Positions 26,790 to 36,741 of a DNA stretch of 55,700 nt are shown piece by piece. Under the pieces are notes generated by a model. The model saw only the letters and a list, made by a program, of their open reading frames with translations. It was not told the DNA's origin and made no database searches. Source of the DNA: Alsobacter soli (GTDB lineage: Bacteria > Pseudomonadota > Alphaproteobacteria > Rhizobiales > Beijerinckiaceae). Numbering within the stretch: the first letter of the stretch is position 1; every line of letters begins with the position of its first letter. Made by a program: the position numbers and the translations under genes. The stretch lies in NCBI GenBank assembly GCA_945883115.1, contig CAMCXA010000009.1, positions 1 to 55,700 on the forward strand. Direction: 5' to 3'.

Positions 26790-27931
26790 CGGGGGAATAT
26801 GATGACCTTGCCGTTGTTGATTGCAAAGGCCAGTTTCCCGTGTTTCAGATCGAGCGCCTTTTGTCCGAAAACCTCGCGCCGCCAACCGTGAAGCGCGTGC
26901 ACATCGGCATTATCATCCGAGGCGATGGCTTCCAAATCGTCGACGGTCGAAAGGATTTTTGAGGCCACGCGCTCGCTGTCACTTATAATGCGCAATAGCA
27001 CTTTTAGCAGTTCGACAGTCGCACCACTATAGGGCCTTCTCTCAGCCTTTACCTGCAACGGAAGTGCTTTCGGGTCGCGCGAAAGGCCACGTTCGACGCA
27101 TTCGATCAACTCTGTCCCGATACGTGAACGTTCAAAGCCGGAGGGAATAGACCGAAGCCGACCAAGCGCTTCGACGGATCGCGGCGCAGAGACGGCAATA
27201 TCGATCATTGCATCGTCTTTGAGAACGCGACCGCGGGGTACATCGCGGCTTCTGGCCTCGCGTTCCCGTAATGCGGCGACTTCAATCAGAATTGCCAGTT
27301 CTTTTGGCTTGCGAACCCGCCCTTTGAGGCGTTGCCAGGCATTTTCCGGATCAAGTTCGTATGTCGATGTTGATGTCAGAATTTGCATTTCTTCATCAAG
27401 CCAATGTCGACGTCCGGTTTTTTCAAGATCGGCCAAGAGTGCTTTATAAACGTCGCGAAGAAATGTCACATCGGATTGGGCATAGGAGAGCTGGGCTTCG
27501 GTGAGCGGTCGCTGGGACCAATCCGTAAACCTGGAGGATTTATCGATCTTCGCATTGGCGAGATCGTGTGCGAGTTGTTCGTAGGAAACGCTGTCGCCAT
27601 AGCCACAGACCATTGCTGCGATTTGGGTATCGAAGACGGGCGACGGGATACATTTATCGAGATGCCAGAGAATCTCGATGTCCTGCCGACCGGAGTGAAA
27701 GACTTTTATGACGTCCGGATTGCGCATCAGAGCGAGGAATGAGGAAAGATCGAGATCAGGTGCGAGGGGATCGATGATCACGCTATCATCGGGGCCAGCG
27801 AGTTGGATCAGACATAATTTAGGGTAAAAGGTTGTCTCTCGCATAAATTCGGTATCGATAGTGACATAATCAAACCGGGCCAGTCGCTTGCAGGCCATTT
27901 CGAGTGCGAGCGTGTCTGTAATCATGGGCAT
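26786..27931 (-). CDS. rnd: Ribonuclease D
   Basis: 3'-5' exoribonuclease that matures tRNA and other small RNA 3' ends. The 381-residue protein is a DEDDy exonuclease: Asp26 and Glu28 in TIDTEFMRET, Asp84 in SGRQDIEIL, Tyr150 and Asp154 in YAQSDVTFL. HRDC nucleic-acid-binding domains follow (about 205-290 and 300-375), with EALGRLRSIPSGFERSR and HALHGWRREVFG. It is divergent from aspS across a 206-bp gap. Confidence 0.95.
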   Translation of the reverse strand: MPMITDTLALEMACKRLARFDYVTIDTEFMRETTFYPKLCLIQLAGPDDSVIIDPLAPDLDLSSFLALMRNPDVIKVFHSGRQDIEILWHLDKCIPSPVFDTQIAAMVCGYGDSVSYEQLAHDLANAKIDKSSRFTDWSQRPLTEAQLSYAQSDVTFLRDVYKALLADLEKTGRRHWLDEEMQILTSTSTYELDPENAWQRLKGRVRKPKELAILIEVAALREREARSRDVPRGRVLKDDAMIDIAVSAPRSVEALGRLRSIPSGFERSRIGTELIECVERGLSRDPKALPLQVKAERRPYSGATVELLKVLLRIISDSERVASKILSTVDDLEAIASDDNADVHALHGWRREVFGQKALDLKHGKLAFAINNGKVIIFPR

Positions 27932-28053
27932 AGGCGTCGTTTCTCACTAAATGGTGTTTTATAGTAACCGAGTGATCTGCCGATTCGCATGGTTACATTG
28001 AGTAGACGGGTACAGATACCTTTAGAGGGCTGTTTTGCTGGCACGACATGACG

Positions 28054-28067
28054 GCCACAGTTGTGGC
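28054..28067. repeat. 14-bp palindrome in the rnd-aspS intergenic region
   Basis: GCCACA-GT-TGTGGC, 6-bp arms around a 2-nt centre, lying 7 bp upstream of the candidate aspS -35 element. It may be an operator. The regulator is unknown. Confidence 0.4.
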
Positions 28068-28074
28068 TTATCAC

Positions 28075-28104
28075 TTGACAAAGCTTGCTGTCGCGTGCGC
28101 TTTT
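28075..28104 (+). promoter_or_regulatory. Candidate aspS promoter
   Basis: A perfect TTGACA (28075-28080) is followed after 18 nt by GCTTTT (28099-28104), a poor -10. The position, 34 nt before the aspS ATG, is suitable. Confidence 0.35.
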
Positions 28105-28137
28105 CCGGCGCAACTGAATTAGAAATTTGAGGATCAA

Positions 28138-29934
28138 ATGACGCACCGGTACAGAACGCACACATGCGGGGAAGTTCGCGAGACTGACGTTGGAATCGAT
28201 GCGCGTCTCTCGGGGTGGTGTCACCGGATCCGCGATCATGGCGGCATTTTGTTTATCGATTTGCGCGATCATTACGGACTGACACAATGCGTCGTTGACC
28301 CGGATTCACCTGCTTTCAAAGATGCCGAGCGTTTTCGTTCAGAATGGGTTGTCCGGCTTGACGGCAAAGTCCGCCTTCGTCCTGCCGGAACTGAAAATCA
28401 TGATTTGCCGACAGGGCTTGTCGAGATCTATGTAACCGACTGTGAAGTGTTGGGGGCATCGGCTGAATTGCCGGTGCAAGTATTCGGTGACCAGCCGTTT
28501 CCGGAAGAAACTCGTTTAAAATACCGCTTCCTCGATCTGCGTCGCGAAAAGCTGCATGCGAATATAATGACGCGGGTTGCCGTGATCGACAGTATGCGCA
28601 GCCGCATGAAAGCGCAGGGGTTCAACGAATTTCAGACTCCAATCCTGACGGCTTCATCACCTGAGGGAGCGCGTGATTTTCTGGTGCCTTCCCGACTGCA
28701 TCCGGGAAAGTTTTATGCGTTGCCGCAAGCGCCGCAACAGTACAAGCAACTCCTAATGATGGCGGGGTTTGACCGGTATTTCCAGATTGCGCCTTGTTTC
28801 CGCGATGAAGATCCCCGTGCCGACAGGTTGCCGGGTGAATTTTATCAGCTTGATCTCGAAATGAGCTTTGTGACGCAGGAGGATGTTTTTTCTGCTGTAG
28901 AGCCGGTTATTGGCGGCATTTTTGAGCAATTCGGCAATGGGAAGAAAATGACACCGGCACCATGGCCGCGGATTTCCTATAAGGTTTCGATACAGAAATA
29001 TGGTTCTGACAAGCCTGATCTGCGTATCCGGAACCCGCACTCGGGCGAACCGCTCGAGATGGCAGATGTTTCGGAACATTTCCGTGGTTCAAATTTCAAG
29101 GTTTTTTCGCGTATTCTTGAGGATAAGAAGAACGCGATCTGGGCTATTCCCGCGCCTGGCGGGGGACAGCGGACCTTTTGTGATCGCATGAATTCTTGGG
29201 CTCAAGGCGAAGGGCAACCGGGGCTTGGTTACATTTTCTGGCGTGAGGGGGCAGGTGCTGGTCCGATTGCCAACAATATCGGACCCGAGCGGACTGAATT
29301 GATCCGTCTTCAACTCGGGTTGCAAGAGGGTGATGCCGCCTTTTTTGCGGCGGGTGACCCTGAAAAATTTGCGAAGTTCGCAGGAGCTGCGCGTATCAAG
29401 GTGGGTGCTGATCTCAACCTCGTTGACGAGAACAGTTTTGAACTCGCCTGGATTGTTGATTTCCCGATGTTCGAGTGGAATGAGGAGGAGAAGAAAGTTG
29501 ACTTCTCCCACAACCCTTTTTCGATGCCGCAGGGCGGGCTCGAAGCGTTGAACACGCAAGACCCTGTCACCATCAAAGCGTTTCAGTACGACATCGCCTG
29601 TAACGGGTTCGAGATCGCGTCCGGTGGCATCCGAAATCACATGCCGGATGCGATGGTCAAAGCTTTCGAGATTGCCGGCTATGGAGAAGAGACGGTTATC
29701 GAGCGGTTCGGCGGAATGTATCGCGCATTTCAATATGGTGCGCCGCCCCATGGTGGCATGGCAGCCGGTGTTGACCGGATGGTGATGCTGTTATGTGGGG
29801 CACAAAATCTTCGGGAAGTGGCTTTGTTCCCGATGAACCAGCAGGCGCTTGATCTTCTGATGGGAGCGCCCTCGGATGTCGGCACGAAGCAGTTGCGGGA
29901 ATTGAACCTTCGGCTCAACATCCAAGAAAAATAA
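28138..29934 (+). CDS. aspS: Aspartyl-tRNA synthetase, probably non-discriminating (Asp/Asn)
   Basis: Class IIb synthetase, 598 residues. An N-terminal OB-fold anticodon domain spans about 1-110. The catalytic core contains motif 2 ([20 protein letters not shown]) and motif 3 ([10 protein letters not shown]), with the bacterial GAD insertion between (about 300-420). In the anticodon domain His34 (RDHGG) and Gly84 (RPAG) match His31 and Gly83 of non-discriminating AspRS; the discriminating E. coli enzyme has Leu30 at the first position. Such enzymes also charge tRNA-Asn with Asp, which GatCAB then amidates. GatCAB is not in the window. Confidence 0.96.
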   Translation: MTHRYRTHTCGEVRETDVGIDARLSGWCHRIRDHGGILFIDLRDHYGLTQCVVDPDSPAFKDAERFRSEWVVRLDGKVRLRPAGTENHDLPTGLVEIYVTDCEVLGASAELPVQVFGDQPFPEETRLKYRFLDLRREKLHANIMTRVAVIDSMRSRMKAQGFNEFQTPILTASSPEGARDFLVPSRLHPGKFYALPQAPQQYKQLLMMAGFDRYFQIAPCFRDEDPRADRLPGEFYQLDLEMSFVTQEDVFSAVEPVIGGIFEQFGNGKKMTPAPWPRISYKVSIQKYGSDKPDLRIRNPHSGEPLEMADVSEHFRGSNFKVFSRILEDKKNAIWAIPAPGGGQRTFCDRMNSWAQGEGQPGLGYIFWREGAGAGPIANNIGPERTELIRLQLGLQEGDAAFFAAGDPEKFAKFAGAARIKVGADLNLVDENSFELAWIVDFPMFEWNEEEKKVDFSHNPFSMPQGGLEALNTQDPVTIKAFQYDIACNGFEIASGGIRNHMPDAMVKAFEIAGYGEETVIERFGGMYRAFQYGAPPHGGMAAGVDRMVMLLCGAQNLREVALFPMNQQALDLLMGAPSDVGTKQLRELNLRLNIQEK

Positions 29935-29982
29935 TGGTTCCTGGGTTTCCGCGGGGTACTCAATCGGATTTCGGAGGTTAAA

Positions 29983-32280
29983 GTGGCATCATCAATTTCA
30001 GACGATCTTCGGGTTGCTGCTTTAGCTTACCACCGGCTCCCCAAGCCCGGAAAACTTGAAATACAGGCGACTAAGCCGTTGGGGAGCCAGCGGGATCTGG
30101 CTCTAGCCTATTCCCCCGGCGTTGCAGCGCCCTGCGAAGCCATTGCCGCCGATCCCGGGCAGGCGGCGTTTCTGACCGGACGGCAAAACCTTGTCGCCGT
30201 TCTCACGAATGGTACCGCCGTTCTTGGGCTGGGCAATATCGGCCCATTGGCGGCTAAACCTGTGATGGAAGGAAAGGCTGTTCTTTTCAAGAAGTTCGCT
30301 GGCATTGATGTTTTTGATATTGAAGTTGCAGAGCTCGATGTCGACAGATTAGTCGATGTTGTAGCCGCGCTTGAACCTACGTTTGGCGGCATCAATCTTG
30401 AAGATATCAAAGCGCCTGAATGTTTCGAGGTTGAGGCAAAACTTCGCGAGCGCATGGATATTCCGGTCTTTCATGACGACCAGCATGGGACCGCTATTAT
30501 CGTCAGTGCCGCAGTTTTGAATGCTGTTGATTTTGCCGGTAAAAATTTGGGAACAATCAAGATCGTAGCCTCGGGAGCCGGTGCGGCTGCTTTAGCTTGC
30601 CTTAATTTATTAGTTTCCCTTGGTGTAAAACGCAAGAATATTTGGATCAGCGATCTTGAAGGGGTGGTTTATCTCGGTCGGGAAAAACTGATGGATCGTT
30701 GGAAGAGTATTTTTGCACAGGAGACTGATAAGCGGACATTGGGTGAGATTATAGATGGAGCTGACGTTTTCCTCGGTGTCTCGGCTGGCGGTGTGTTAAA
30801 GCCGGAGATGGTCGCACGGATGGCGCCAAAGCCGCTTATTCTAGCATTGGCGAACCCTAACCCGGAAATTATGCCGGAAGAGGCGCGTGCTGTTCGACCG
30901 GACGCGATGATTTGTACGGGGCGTTCGGATTATCCCAATCAAGTGAACAATGTTCTTTGTTTTCCATATATTTTCCGTGGTGCGCTAGATGTTGGGGCGC
31001 GGACGATCAATGAAGCGATGAAGCTTGCAGCCGTGGGAGCCATTGCAAAGCTCGCCCGCGAGGCTCCGTCGGATGTTGCAGCAAAAGCCTATGGTGGAGA
31101 AGTCTCCACCTTTGGGGCGGACTCACTCATCCCCAGTCCCTTCGATCCGCGTCTGATCCTGAGGATCGCACCAGCCGTCGCGAAGGCCGCGATTGAGAGT
31201 GGTGTCGCACGTAGCCCGATTACCGATTTTGTCGCTTATGAGGAGCGTTTGACCGGGTTTGTCTTCCGATCGGGTTTTATTATGAAACCGATCTTCAGTC
31301 AGGCGAAAGCTGCCCCAAAACGCGTTATTTATGCGGACGGGGAGGATGAACGGGTTCTCAGAGCAGCACAAATCGCTATCGAAGAAGGGTTCGCTATCCC
31401 GATCCTGATCGGTCGACCAAGTGTGATCGAAAGTCGTTGTGTTCGGCACGGATTATCGATCAGGCCGGGTAAAGATATCGAGATCATCAATCCGGAAGAT
31501 GATCCACGCTATCGCGACTATGTGGCGACATTGATTGAATTGACGGGCCGAAAGGGCGTTACACCAGAAGCTGCCCGGACACTTGTCAGGACGAATTCGA
31601 CGGTTATCGCAGCGATCGCCGTTATGCGTGGCGATGCCGACGCCATGATTACGGGCCTCGAGGGACGGTTTCAGTCCCGGTTGCGGTATATACGCGATAT
31701 TATCGGACTGCGATCAGACGTTGATGAGTTGTCGGCGATGAGTCTCATGATCACGCCGATGGGAAATTATTTTCTTGCTGATACTCACGTCAAGACTGAC
31801 CCCACAAGCGAAGATTTGGCAGAGGTGGCTATTTTATGCGCTGATCATGTTCGTAGGTTCGGTATTGTTCCGAAAATTGCATTGCTCTCGCACTCCGATT
31901 TCGGAGACTCTGACGCGCCGTCGGCTCTGAAAATGCGAAGGGCATTGGCTCTTATCCGTGAACGCGCCCCGGACCTTGAAGTGGATGGCGAGATGCAGGG
32001 TGACACAGCTTTGATCAGTGCCGTTCGAGCGAAGCGACTGCCGACGAGTAGCTTACAATCCGATGCAAATGTTTTGATTTTGCCTAATCTGGATGCAGCC
32101 AATATCGCGTTTCAAATGATCAAGGTTATGGCGGATGCCTTGCCTGTGGGGCCGATCCTTATTGGTACGGCACGACCGGCTCACGTATTAACATCGTCGG
32201 TGACAGCGAGGGGTGTGGTCAATATGACAGCTTTGGCCGTCGTTGAAGCTCAATCCAACGAAGTCAAGAATGAAAAGTAG
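29983..32280 (+). CDS. maeB: NADP-dependent malic enzyme (MaeB type, malic + phosphotransacetylase-like domain)
   Basis: Oxidatively decarboxylates malate to pyruvate with NADP+ reduction. The 765-residue two-part protein is typical. The N-terminal malic domain (about 1-430) has [49 protein letters not shown], the metal-binding [10 protein letters not shown] and the NADP loop [14 protein letters not shown]. The C-terminal domain (about 440-755) resembles phosphate acetyltransferase ([16 protein letters not shown]) and regulates the enzyme in MaeB relatives. It follows aspS after 48 bp and ends 7 bp from a convergent gene. Confidence 0.96.
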   Translation: MASSISDDLRVAALAYHRLPKPGKLEIQATKPLGSQRDLALAYSPGVAAPCEAIAADPGQAAFLTGRQNLVAVLTNGTAVLGLGNIGPLAAKPVMEGKAVLFKKFAGIDVFDIEVAELDVDRLVDVVAALEPTFGGINLEDIKAPECFEVEAKLRERMDIPVFHDDQHGTAIIVSAAVLNAVDFAGKNLGTIKIVASGAGAAALACLNLLVSLGVKRKNIWISDLEGVVYLGREKLMDRWKSIFAQETDKRTLGEIIDGADVFLGVSAGGVLKPEMVARMAPKPLILALANPNPEIMPEEARAVRPDAMICTGRSDYPNQVNNVLCFPYIFRGALDVGARTINEAMKLAAVGAIAKLAREAPSDVAAKAYGGEVSTFGADSLIPSPFDPRLILRIAPAVAKAAIESGVARSPITDFVAYEERLTGFVFRSGFIMKPIFSQAKAAPKRVIYADGEDERVLRAAQIAIEEGFAIPILIGRPSVIESRCVRHGLSIRPGKDIEIINPEDDPRYRDYVATLIELTGRKGVTPEAARTLVRTNSTVIAAIAVMRGDADAMITGLEGRFQSRLRYIRDIIGLRSDVDELSAMSLMITPMGNYFLADTHVKTDPTSEDLAEVAILCADHVRRFGIVPKIALLSHSDFGDSDAPSALKMRRALALIRERAPDLEVDGEMQGDTALISAVRAKRLPTSSLQSDANVLILPNLDAANIAFQMIKVMADALPVGPILIGTARPAHVLTSSVTARGVVNMTALAVVEAQSNEVKNEK

Positions 32281-32287
32281 TGGTGCC

Positions 32288-34096
32288 CTAATCGGACGAT
32301 GTCGTGATGTCGAAAAGATCGATAATCGCGCCCGGTTCCTCGGCGAGAGTGGTATCTGCAATACCGACGCCGGCTTTGTTTTTTGATTGGGCGGTGATTG
32401 AAAACTTTGTTGGATTTTCAATGAAGCGAACGATAGAACGGGTCAATCGCATAGCTGTTTCATTCGCGCCGAGGTAAAGTTGCAAGCTAGCGGCGGCGAC
32501 GGATGCGTAGGCTTTTTTGACCTGCTCCGGCGACCGCTTTGTTTTGACGGCATCCTGATCGATCAAACGTTCTGCTAATCCACGATTTTCGATCTCAATC
32601 GTTGCCGCCTTGAGCGTTGCTGCCATCGCAGTCATCATGGCGGATGACGGATTTGTGATCAGTTGCTCCTGGGACACGCCACCGATCTGCGCTGTAGCAC
32701 TTAAGGAACCCATATTTGCCCCGGACACAGCAAGATTGCCGGAGAGTTCTGTTCTCGGGGTATTCCAAAGCAATTCTGCCGTACTGGAGAGATCAAAATC
32801 ACGATAGCCAAGGCTGATCATTGTTTGGGATATTTCGTCGTTCGGATCAGTTGGGAACGGCCCGAAGAGTCCATCAAGTGTCCATTTTAATCCGACGGGG
32901 ACTCCCCCGTCCGGATTATCAAAAACAATCGCGATTGATCGAACGCCAGCTTTAACGGGGGCAGGTTGACTTGTTTCGAACGCCGCGTCCCTAAGTTCAA
33001 ATTGACCGAGCACCGGCATGACATTCTGAAGCTCAATATCTTCGAGTTTTGCTCCAGTTTCAGATAGCTCAGCACGTATTTTATCCAGTGTCGGGGAAAT
33101 ATCAAATCCGATTTGGCTAATCGATCCGATTTTTACTTTTCCATCCGGTGCGGAAACATCAAAGCCCTCCATTCGAAGCGTCGCGCCAGCCTCGTTGGTG
33201 GCGCCGGCAAATGCAATCCTGCCGACATTGATCGTGACTTCGTTCTCATTTGGACTTTTCAACCCGAAGCCGACGATATCGAGCGAGCCAATTGAGATTG
33301 TGTCCGTCAAGGTCAAATAGTCGAGAACAAGCGCGATCTTATCAGCATCGGACATTTCGGGCTCATCAAAATTACGATTTGAAATCCGCTCGACGAGCGT
33401 TAAAACGCCGCCGTCGATTTCTTTGAAGCGAACATTTTTGGCACTGAGGGAGGCAATCGTGGCTGACGGACCGGTGGCCGGCGAAAAAGCGATGTTTTCG
33501 ACTGTGGCAGATGTATAGGCCTGAGCGAAGACGTCGGATGCCATGGATTTTCGCCCGTAGCTTACGCGTATAAACAAGGGGATATCGACGTCTGAAAGGG
33601 TGTAGGCCCCAAACGTGCCGGAATGAGAACCATTGGCGTCCGACGTGCCACCAAATATACCGCCCTCGGCGCGAATGAGTGTTGCAACACCATTACTTAT
33701 ACCGATGATTTCGAGATTTCGGGTGATTGATGTTGAAACTTCACCCATCATTGTTTGGGTCTGTTTCAACTCGCCAATTTTAAGACTGGAAGCAGAAAAG
33801 CGCTTTAAACGTTCTTGAAACTCGTCTGGACTGGCGGAAGAAAAAAGCGCCTTCAGTTCGGTCGGTGACGTTTCGGCGCCGTTGAGTTCGATGCGGTTTA
33901 GGCTCAACTCGCTTGTACCTAGCGAGAGCGTAGCCTGATCCAGAAGGATCGTTCCAATTGCATGTGACGACCTTGGAGCGAGCACTGCAAAGACAACGAG
34001 TAAAACCCAGAGGAGTGTCCTAAATTGCTGCGGCACAGTTAACACTTTCTGCGTTACAAACGAGTGTGATTGCGGGGCGGGAAGAATGCCAGCCAA
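32288..34096 (-). CDS. Unrecognised large exported protein
   Basis: I do not recognise this family. At 602 residues it begins with a hydrophobic segment (about 28-40, LLWVLLVVFAVLA) and a probable Sec cleavage site after SHA (residue 46). The mature part is rich in short alternating hydrophobic/polar strands with recurrent T-x-x-I-x-x-L/I and G-x-x-x-A patterns, and lacks cysteine. It looks like a beta-rich periplasmic or lipid-bridge-like protein, but this is inference. No catalytic motif is visible. The start is uncertain: TTG at 34096 or GTG at 34045, the latter giving a cleaner signal peptide. It follows the PfkB gene by 8-59 bp on the same strand, so the two are probably co-transcribed, and it is convergent with maeB. 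Confidence 0.72.
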   Translation of the reverse strand: MAGILPAPQSHSFVTQKVLTVPQQFRTLLWVLLVVFAVLAPRSSHAIGTILLDQATLSLGTSELSLNRIELNGAETSPTELKALFSSASPDEFQERLKRFSASSLKIGELKQTQTMMGEVSTSITRNLEIIGISNGVATLIRAEGGIFGGTSDANGSHSGTFGAYTLSDVDIPLFIRVSYGRKSMASDVFAQAYTSATVENIAFSPATGPSATIASLSAKNVRFKEIDGGVLTLVERISNRNFDEPEMSDADKIALVLDYLTLTDTISIGSLDIVGFGLKSPNENEVTINVGRIAFAGATNEAGATLRMEGFDVSAPDGKVKIGSISQIGFDISPTLDKIRAELSETGAKLEDIELQNVMPVLGQFELRDAAFETSQPAPVKAGVRSIAIVFDNPDGGVPVGLKWTLDGLFGPFPTDPNDEISQTMISLGYRDFDLSSTAELLWNTPRTELSGNLAVSGANMGSLSATAQIGGVSQEQLITNPSSAMMTAMAATLKAATIEIENRGLAERLIDQDAVKTKRSPEQVKKAYASVAAASLQLYLGANETAMRLTRSIVRFIENPTKFSITAQSKNKAGVGIADTTLAEEPGAIIDLFDITTSSD

Positions 34097-34104
34097 ATTA
34101 TCAA

Positions 34105-34998
34105 TCAGGCTACCACTTTAAAATCATTTTGTACGATTTGAATATCCCTTAACGACGGAAGGCCTGCCTCATTCCCCAGTTTTTGTATCTTGTGTGCTGC
34201 GGCGGCGCGGGCGAAATCAAAATGTTTCTCCCATGGTTCGTCTGGGTAAGCCAACCGTGAGTAAAAATAAGCACCGTGAAAAATATCGCCTGCACCACTC
34301 GTGTCGATGATAGCCGCGGAGGGTACGACGAGGGGTGGTTGGTACTTGATCTCGCCGGTTTCGTCATACCAGACCATGCCGCGCTCACCACGCGTGACGC
34401 CACCTATTTTAACGCCTTTCGATTTCAATATGTCGAGCAAGCCTGCATCCGTCACATTCAATTGTTCAGCAAGTCGCTCAGCGCAAATAGCAACATCGAT
34501 ATATTCCAATAATTCCATCGTGTTATCGCGAAGTCCTCCTCCATCAAGCGACGTGACTGCTCCGATTTCACGGCACACCTTCGCGTAGTGGATCGCCGCA
34601 TCTCCCTGATGGCCGTCCAAGTGTAATCCTCTGCACCCGTTAAGGTACAGGGTGGGGAAGGGGTGGAGATAGTGATCGTCGCGGCAACGGATAATGGCGC
34701 GCTTTCCGCCATTCGGAAGCACAAAAGATAGCGAGCTTTCTTTCACCTTTCGGCCGTGAACGGGAATAGCATATTTTGCCGCCATATCCAGAAACATGCG
34801 GCCAAGCCAGTCATCGGCGAGTGAAGTGATCAGGTCAGGAACGATCCCAAGTTTTGCGCAACAAAATGCTGCGGTAACCGCATTTCCACCAAAAGAAACA
34901 GCGTAATCTTCGGCAACGGTTTTTTCATCCCCTGTGGGAATGTGATCCGTCAAAAAGGTAACGTCGATATAGGTTTGTCCGATAAAAAGCGCGTCCAT
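34105..34998 (-). CDS. PfkB-family sugar kinase
   Basis: A ribokinase-fold kinase of about 297 residues that phosphorylates an unidentified sugar or nucleoside. The N-terminal substrate-binding GG motif is in VSFGGNAVTAAFCCAKLG. The C-terminal signature DTSGAGDIFHGAY carries the catalytic Asp and the anion hole, and GVTRGERGMVWYD is the ATP-contact strand. The ATG at 34998 gives the usual N-terminus MDALFIG; a GTG at 35007 is the alternative. It lies between erpA and the unrecognised exported protein on the same strand. No sugar transporter or catabolic gene is nearby, so the substrate cannot be inferred from context. Confidence 0.9.
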   Translation of the reverse strand: MDALFIGQTYIDVTFLTDHIPTGDEKTVAEDYAVSFGGNAVTAAFCCAKLGIVPDLITSLADDWLGRMFLDMAAKYAIPVHGRKVKESSLSFVLPNGGKRAIIRCRDDHYLHPFPTLYLNGCRGLHLDGHQGDAAIHYAKVCREIGAVTSLDGGGLRDNTMELLEYIDVAICAERLAEQLNVTDAGLLDILKSKGVKIGGVTRGERGMVWYDETGEIKYQPPLVVPSAAIIDTSGAGDIFHGAYFYSRLAYPDEPWEKHFDFARAAAAHKIQKLGNEAGLPSLRDIQIVQNDFKVVA

Positions 34999-35082
34999 GG
35001 GCCTCACATTCGATTCCGGAATTATGACACCAACTTACGTGAGAAACCGGAAATTGGTATCCCTGTATTTAAAATTTTTCGA

Positions 35083-35445
35083 TCAAAGAGAGAAACTAGT
35101 TCCGCAGCCGCATGACGACTTCGCATTCGGATTTTCAACTCTAAATGATTGGCCCATCAGATCGTCAACGAAATCGAGTGTCGAGCCCTTGAGAAACTCG
35201 ATTGAAACGGGATCGACCAAAACAATGGCATCAAGCTTGTGGATTTTCAAATCGTCCGCGTGTTCCTGATGTTCCAGCTTGAATTCATATTGGAAGCCGG
35301 AACAACCACCACCATTGACACTCAGTCGAAGAAACCTCCCCTCTTGGGACGAGGCCGCCAGAGAGATGATCCTCCGAGCTGCCGTTTCGGTAACTGAAAA
35401 CTGAAATTCGATTGCACCACTCGTGTTCATCACGTTAAATCCCAT
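35083..35445 (-). CDS. erpA: Iron-sulfur cluster insertion protein ErpA (A-type carrier)
   Basis: A-type Fe-S carrier that delivers clusters to apo-proteins. 120 residues with the three ligand cysteines Cys48 (GGGCSGFQY), Cys112 and Cys114 (SCGCGTSFS). The ATG at 35445 has GGAGAG upstream at good spacing; a longer frame to 35508 is unlikely. It is divergent from dgt with a 55-bp gap. IscA and ErpA paralogues are hard to tell apart; the dgt neighbour favours ErpA of Rhizobiales. Candidate clients in the window include the Mo oxidoreductase with its 4Fe-4S site. Confidence 0.9.
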   Translation of the reverse strand: MGFNVMNTSGAIEFQFSVTETAARRIISLAASSQEGRFLRLSVNGGGCSGFQYEFKLEHQEHADDLKIHKLDAIVLVDPVSIEFLKGSTLDFVDDLMGQSFRVENPNAKSSCGCGTSFSL

Positions 35446-35500
35446 CGTTGCTCTCCTATAGGTAGTCATTCGTGCCTGTTTCTTCAATTGGAGTTTTTCC

Positions 35501-36709
35501 TTGAGCAAAAGATTTGACCGTTGGCGCGCGTCCTATGCGTCGGATCCTGAAAAAACGCTGGGTCGACTTCATTTGGAGCCCGACTCGCCAACCCGCAGCG
35601 ATTTTCAAAGGGATCGGGATCGAATCATCCATTCGGCCGCTTTCCGCCGATTGAAGCATAAAACGCAAGTTTTTGTATATCATGAAGGGGATCATTACCG
35701 GACACGCCTGACACATACGATCGAAGTTGCGCAAATTTCACGCTCGCTGGCTCGCGCTTTAGGGCTTGATGAAGATTTGGCGGAGGCCTTGGCGCTCGCG
35801 CATGATTTAGGGCACACACCTTTTGGACATACTGGAGAAGATGCGCTGAATGCCTGTATGTCTGACCATGGCGGCTTTGATCATAATGCCCAAACGCTGC
35901 GGATCGTGACCCATCTCGAGAAGCGATATCCCGAATTTGACGGGTTGAACCTCTGTTGGGAAACATTAGAGGGCTTAGTCAAGCATAATGGACCATTGCT
36001 TGATTCTGAGGGGCGAGGCATTGGGTCTTATGCTGGGCGCCTGATTCCCAGAGAATTTCTCGGCTATGACGCGCTTCAGTCCCTCAGACTAACGGACTTT
36101 GCCGGCCCCGAGGCGCAGGTTGCCGCACTCTCCGATGATATCGCCTACAATACGCATGATATTGATGATGGACTTCGTGCCGGCTTTTTTTGCCTTGAAG
36201 ATTTAAAATCTGTTCCCTTTCTGGCCGTGATCATCGACGAAATATTCGATCATTGGCCCGATCTGGAGACATCCCGTGCGATCCATGAGCTCGGCCGGCG
36301 CCTGATAACCCGTTTTGTCGAGGGTGTGATCAAGGAGAGTCATGGCCGGTTGATCCATTTTTCAGGGCAGGATGTTGAAAAAATTCGACTATCCCGACAA
36401 GCTGTCGTTGCTTTTCCGGAAGAACTTGGTCGGGCAGACCGCGACATAAAGGCCTTTCTTTTCGCAAACATGTATCGGCAGAAGGACGTAGCCAGGATAC
36501 GCGGGCGGGCAGAGCAGGTCGTCACCGATCTGTTTTACCGCTTTATTGATGACCATAGCTTGTTGCCTGATGAGTGGCGACGAACCATTGCGGCACGTTC
36601 GCAAGACCATGCGCGGAGGGTTATTGCCGATTATATCGCGGGAATGACAGATCGTTTCGCGCTTAACGAGCACAAGCGCCTGTTTGACGTTACGCCTGAA
36701 TTGCGGTAG
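35501..36709 (+). CDS. dgt: Deoxyguanosinetriphosphate triphosphohydrolase-like HD protein
   Basis: An HD-domain enzyme that hydrolyses dNTPs to deoxynucleoside and tripolyphosphate, controlling dNTP pools. 402 residues. The metal ligands lie in RLTHTIEVAQISR (His72) and LAHDLGHTPFGH (His101, Asp102), with a later Asp in ALSDDIAYNTHD. The N-terminal segment DRIIHSAAFRRLKHKTQVF is the family signature. The start is a TTG at 35501 with GGAG 7 nt upstream; no ATG or GTG fits. argS follows after 32 bp. The length matches the type I-like (shorter) bacterial Dgt. Confidence 0.93.
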   Translation: MSKRFDRWRASYASDPEKTLGRLHLEPDSPTRSDFQRDRDRIIHSAAFRRLKHKTQVFVYHEGDHYRTRLTHTIEVAQISRSLARALGLDEDLAEALALAHDLGHTPFGHTGEDALNACMSDHGGFDHNAQTLRIVTHLEKRYPEFDGLNLCWETLEGLVKHNGPLLDSEGRGIGSYAGRLIPREFLGYDALQSLRLTDFAGPEAQVAALSDDIAYNTHDIDDGLRAGFFCLEDLKSVPFLAVIIDEIFDHWPDLETSRAIHELGRRLITRFVEGVIKESHGRLIHFSGQDVEKIRLSRQAVVAFPEELGRADRDIKAFLFANMYRQKDVARIRGRAEQVVTDLFYRFIDDHSLLPDEWRRTIAARSQDHARRVIADYIAGMTDRFALNEHKRLFDVTPELR

Positions 36710-36741
36710 CCGCGGTCATCCTGTTTTAACGGTAGCTTGTC

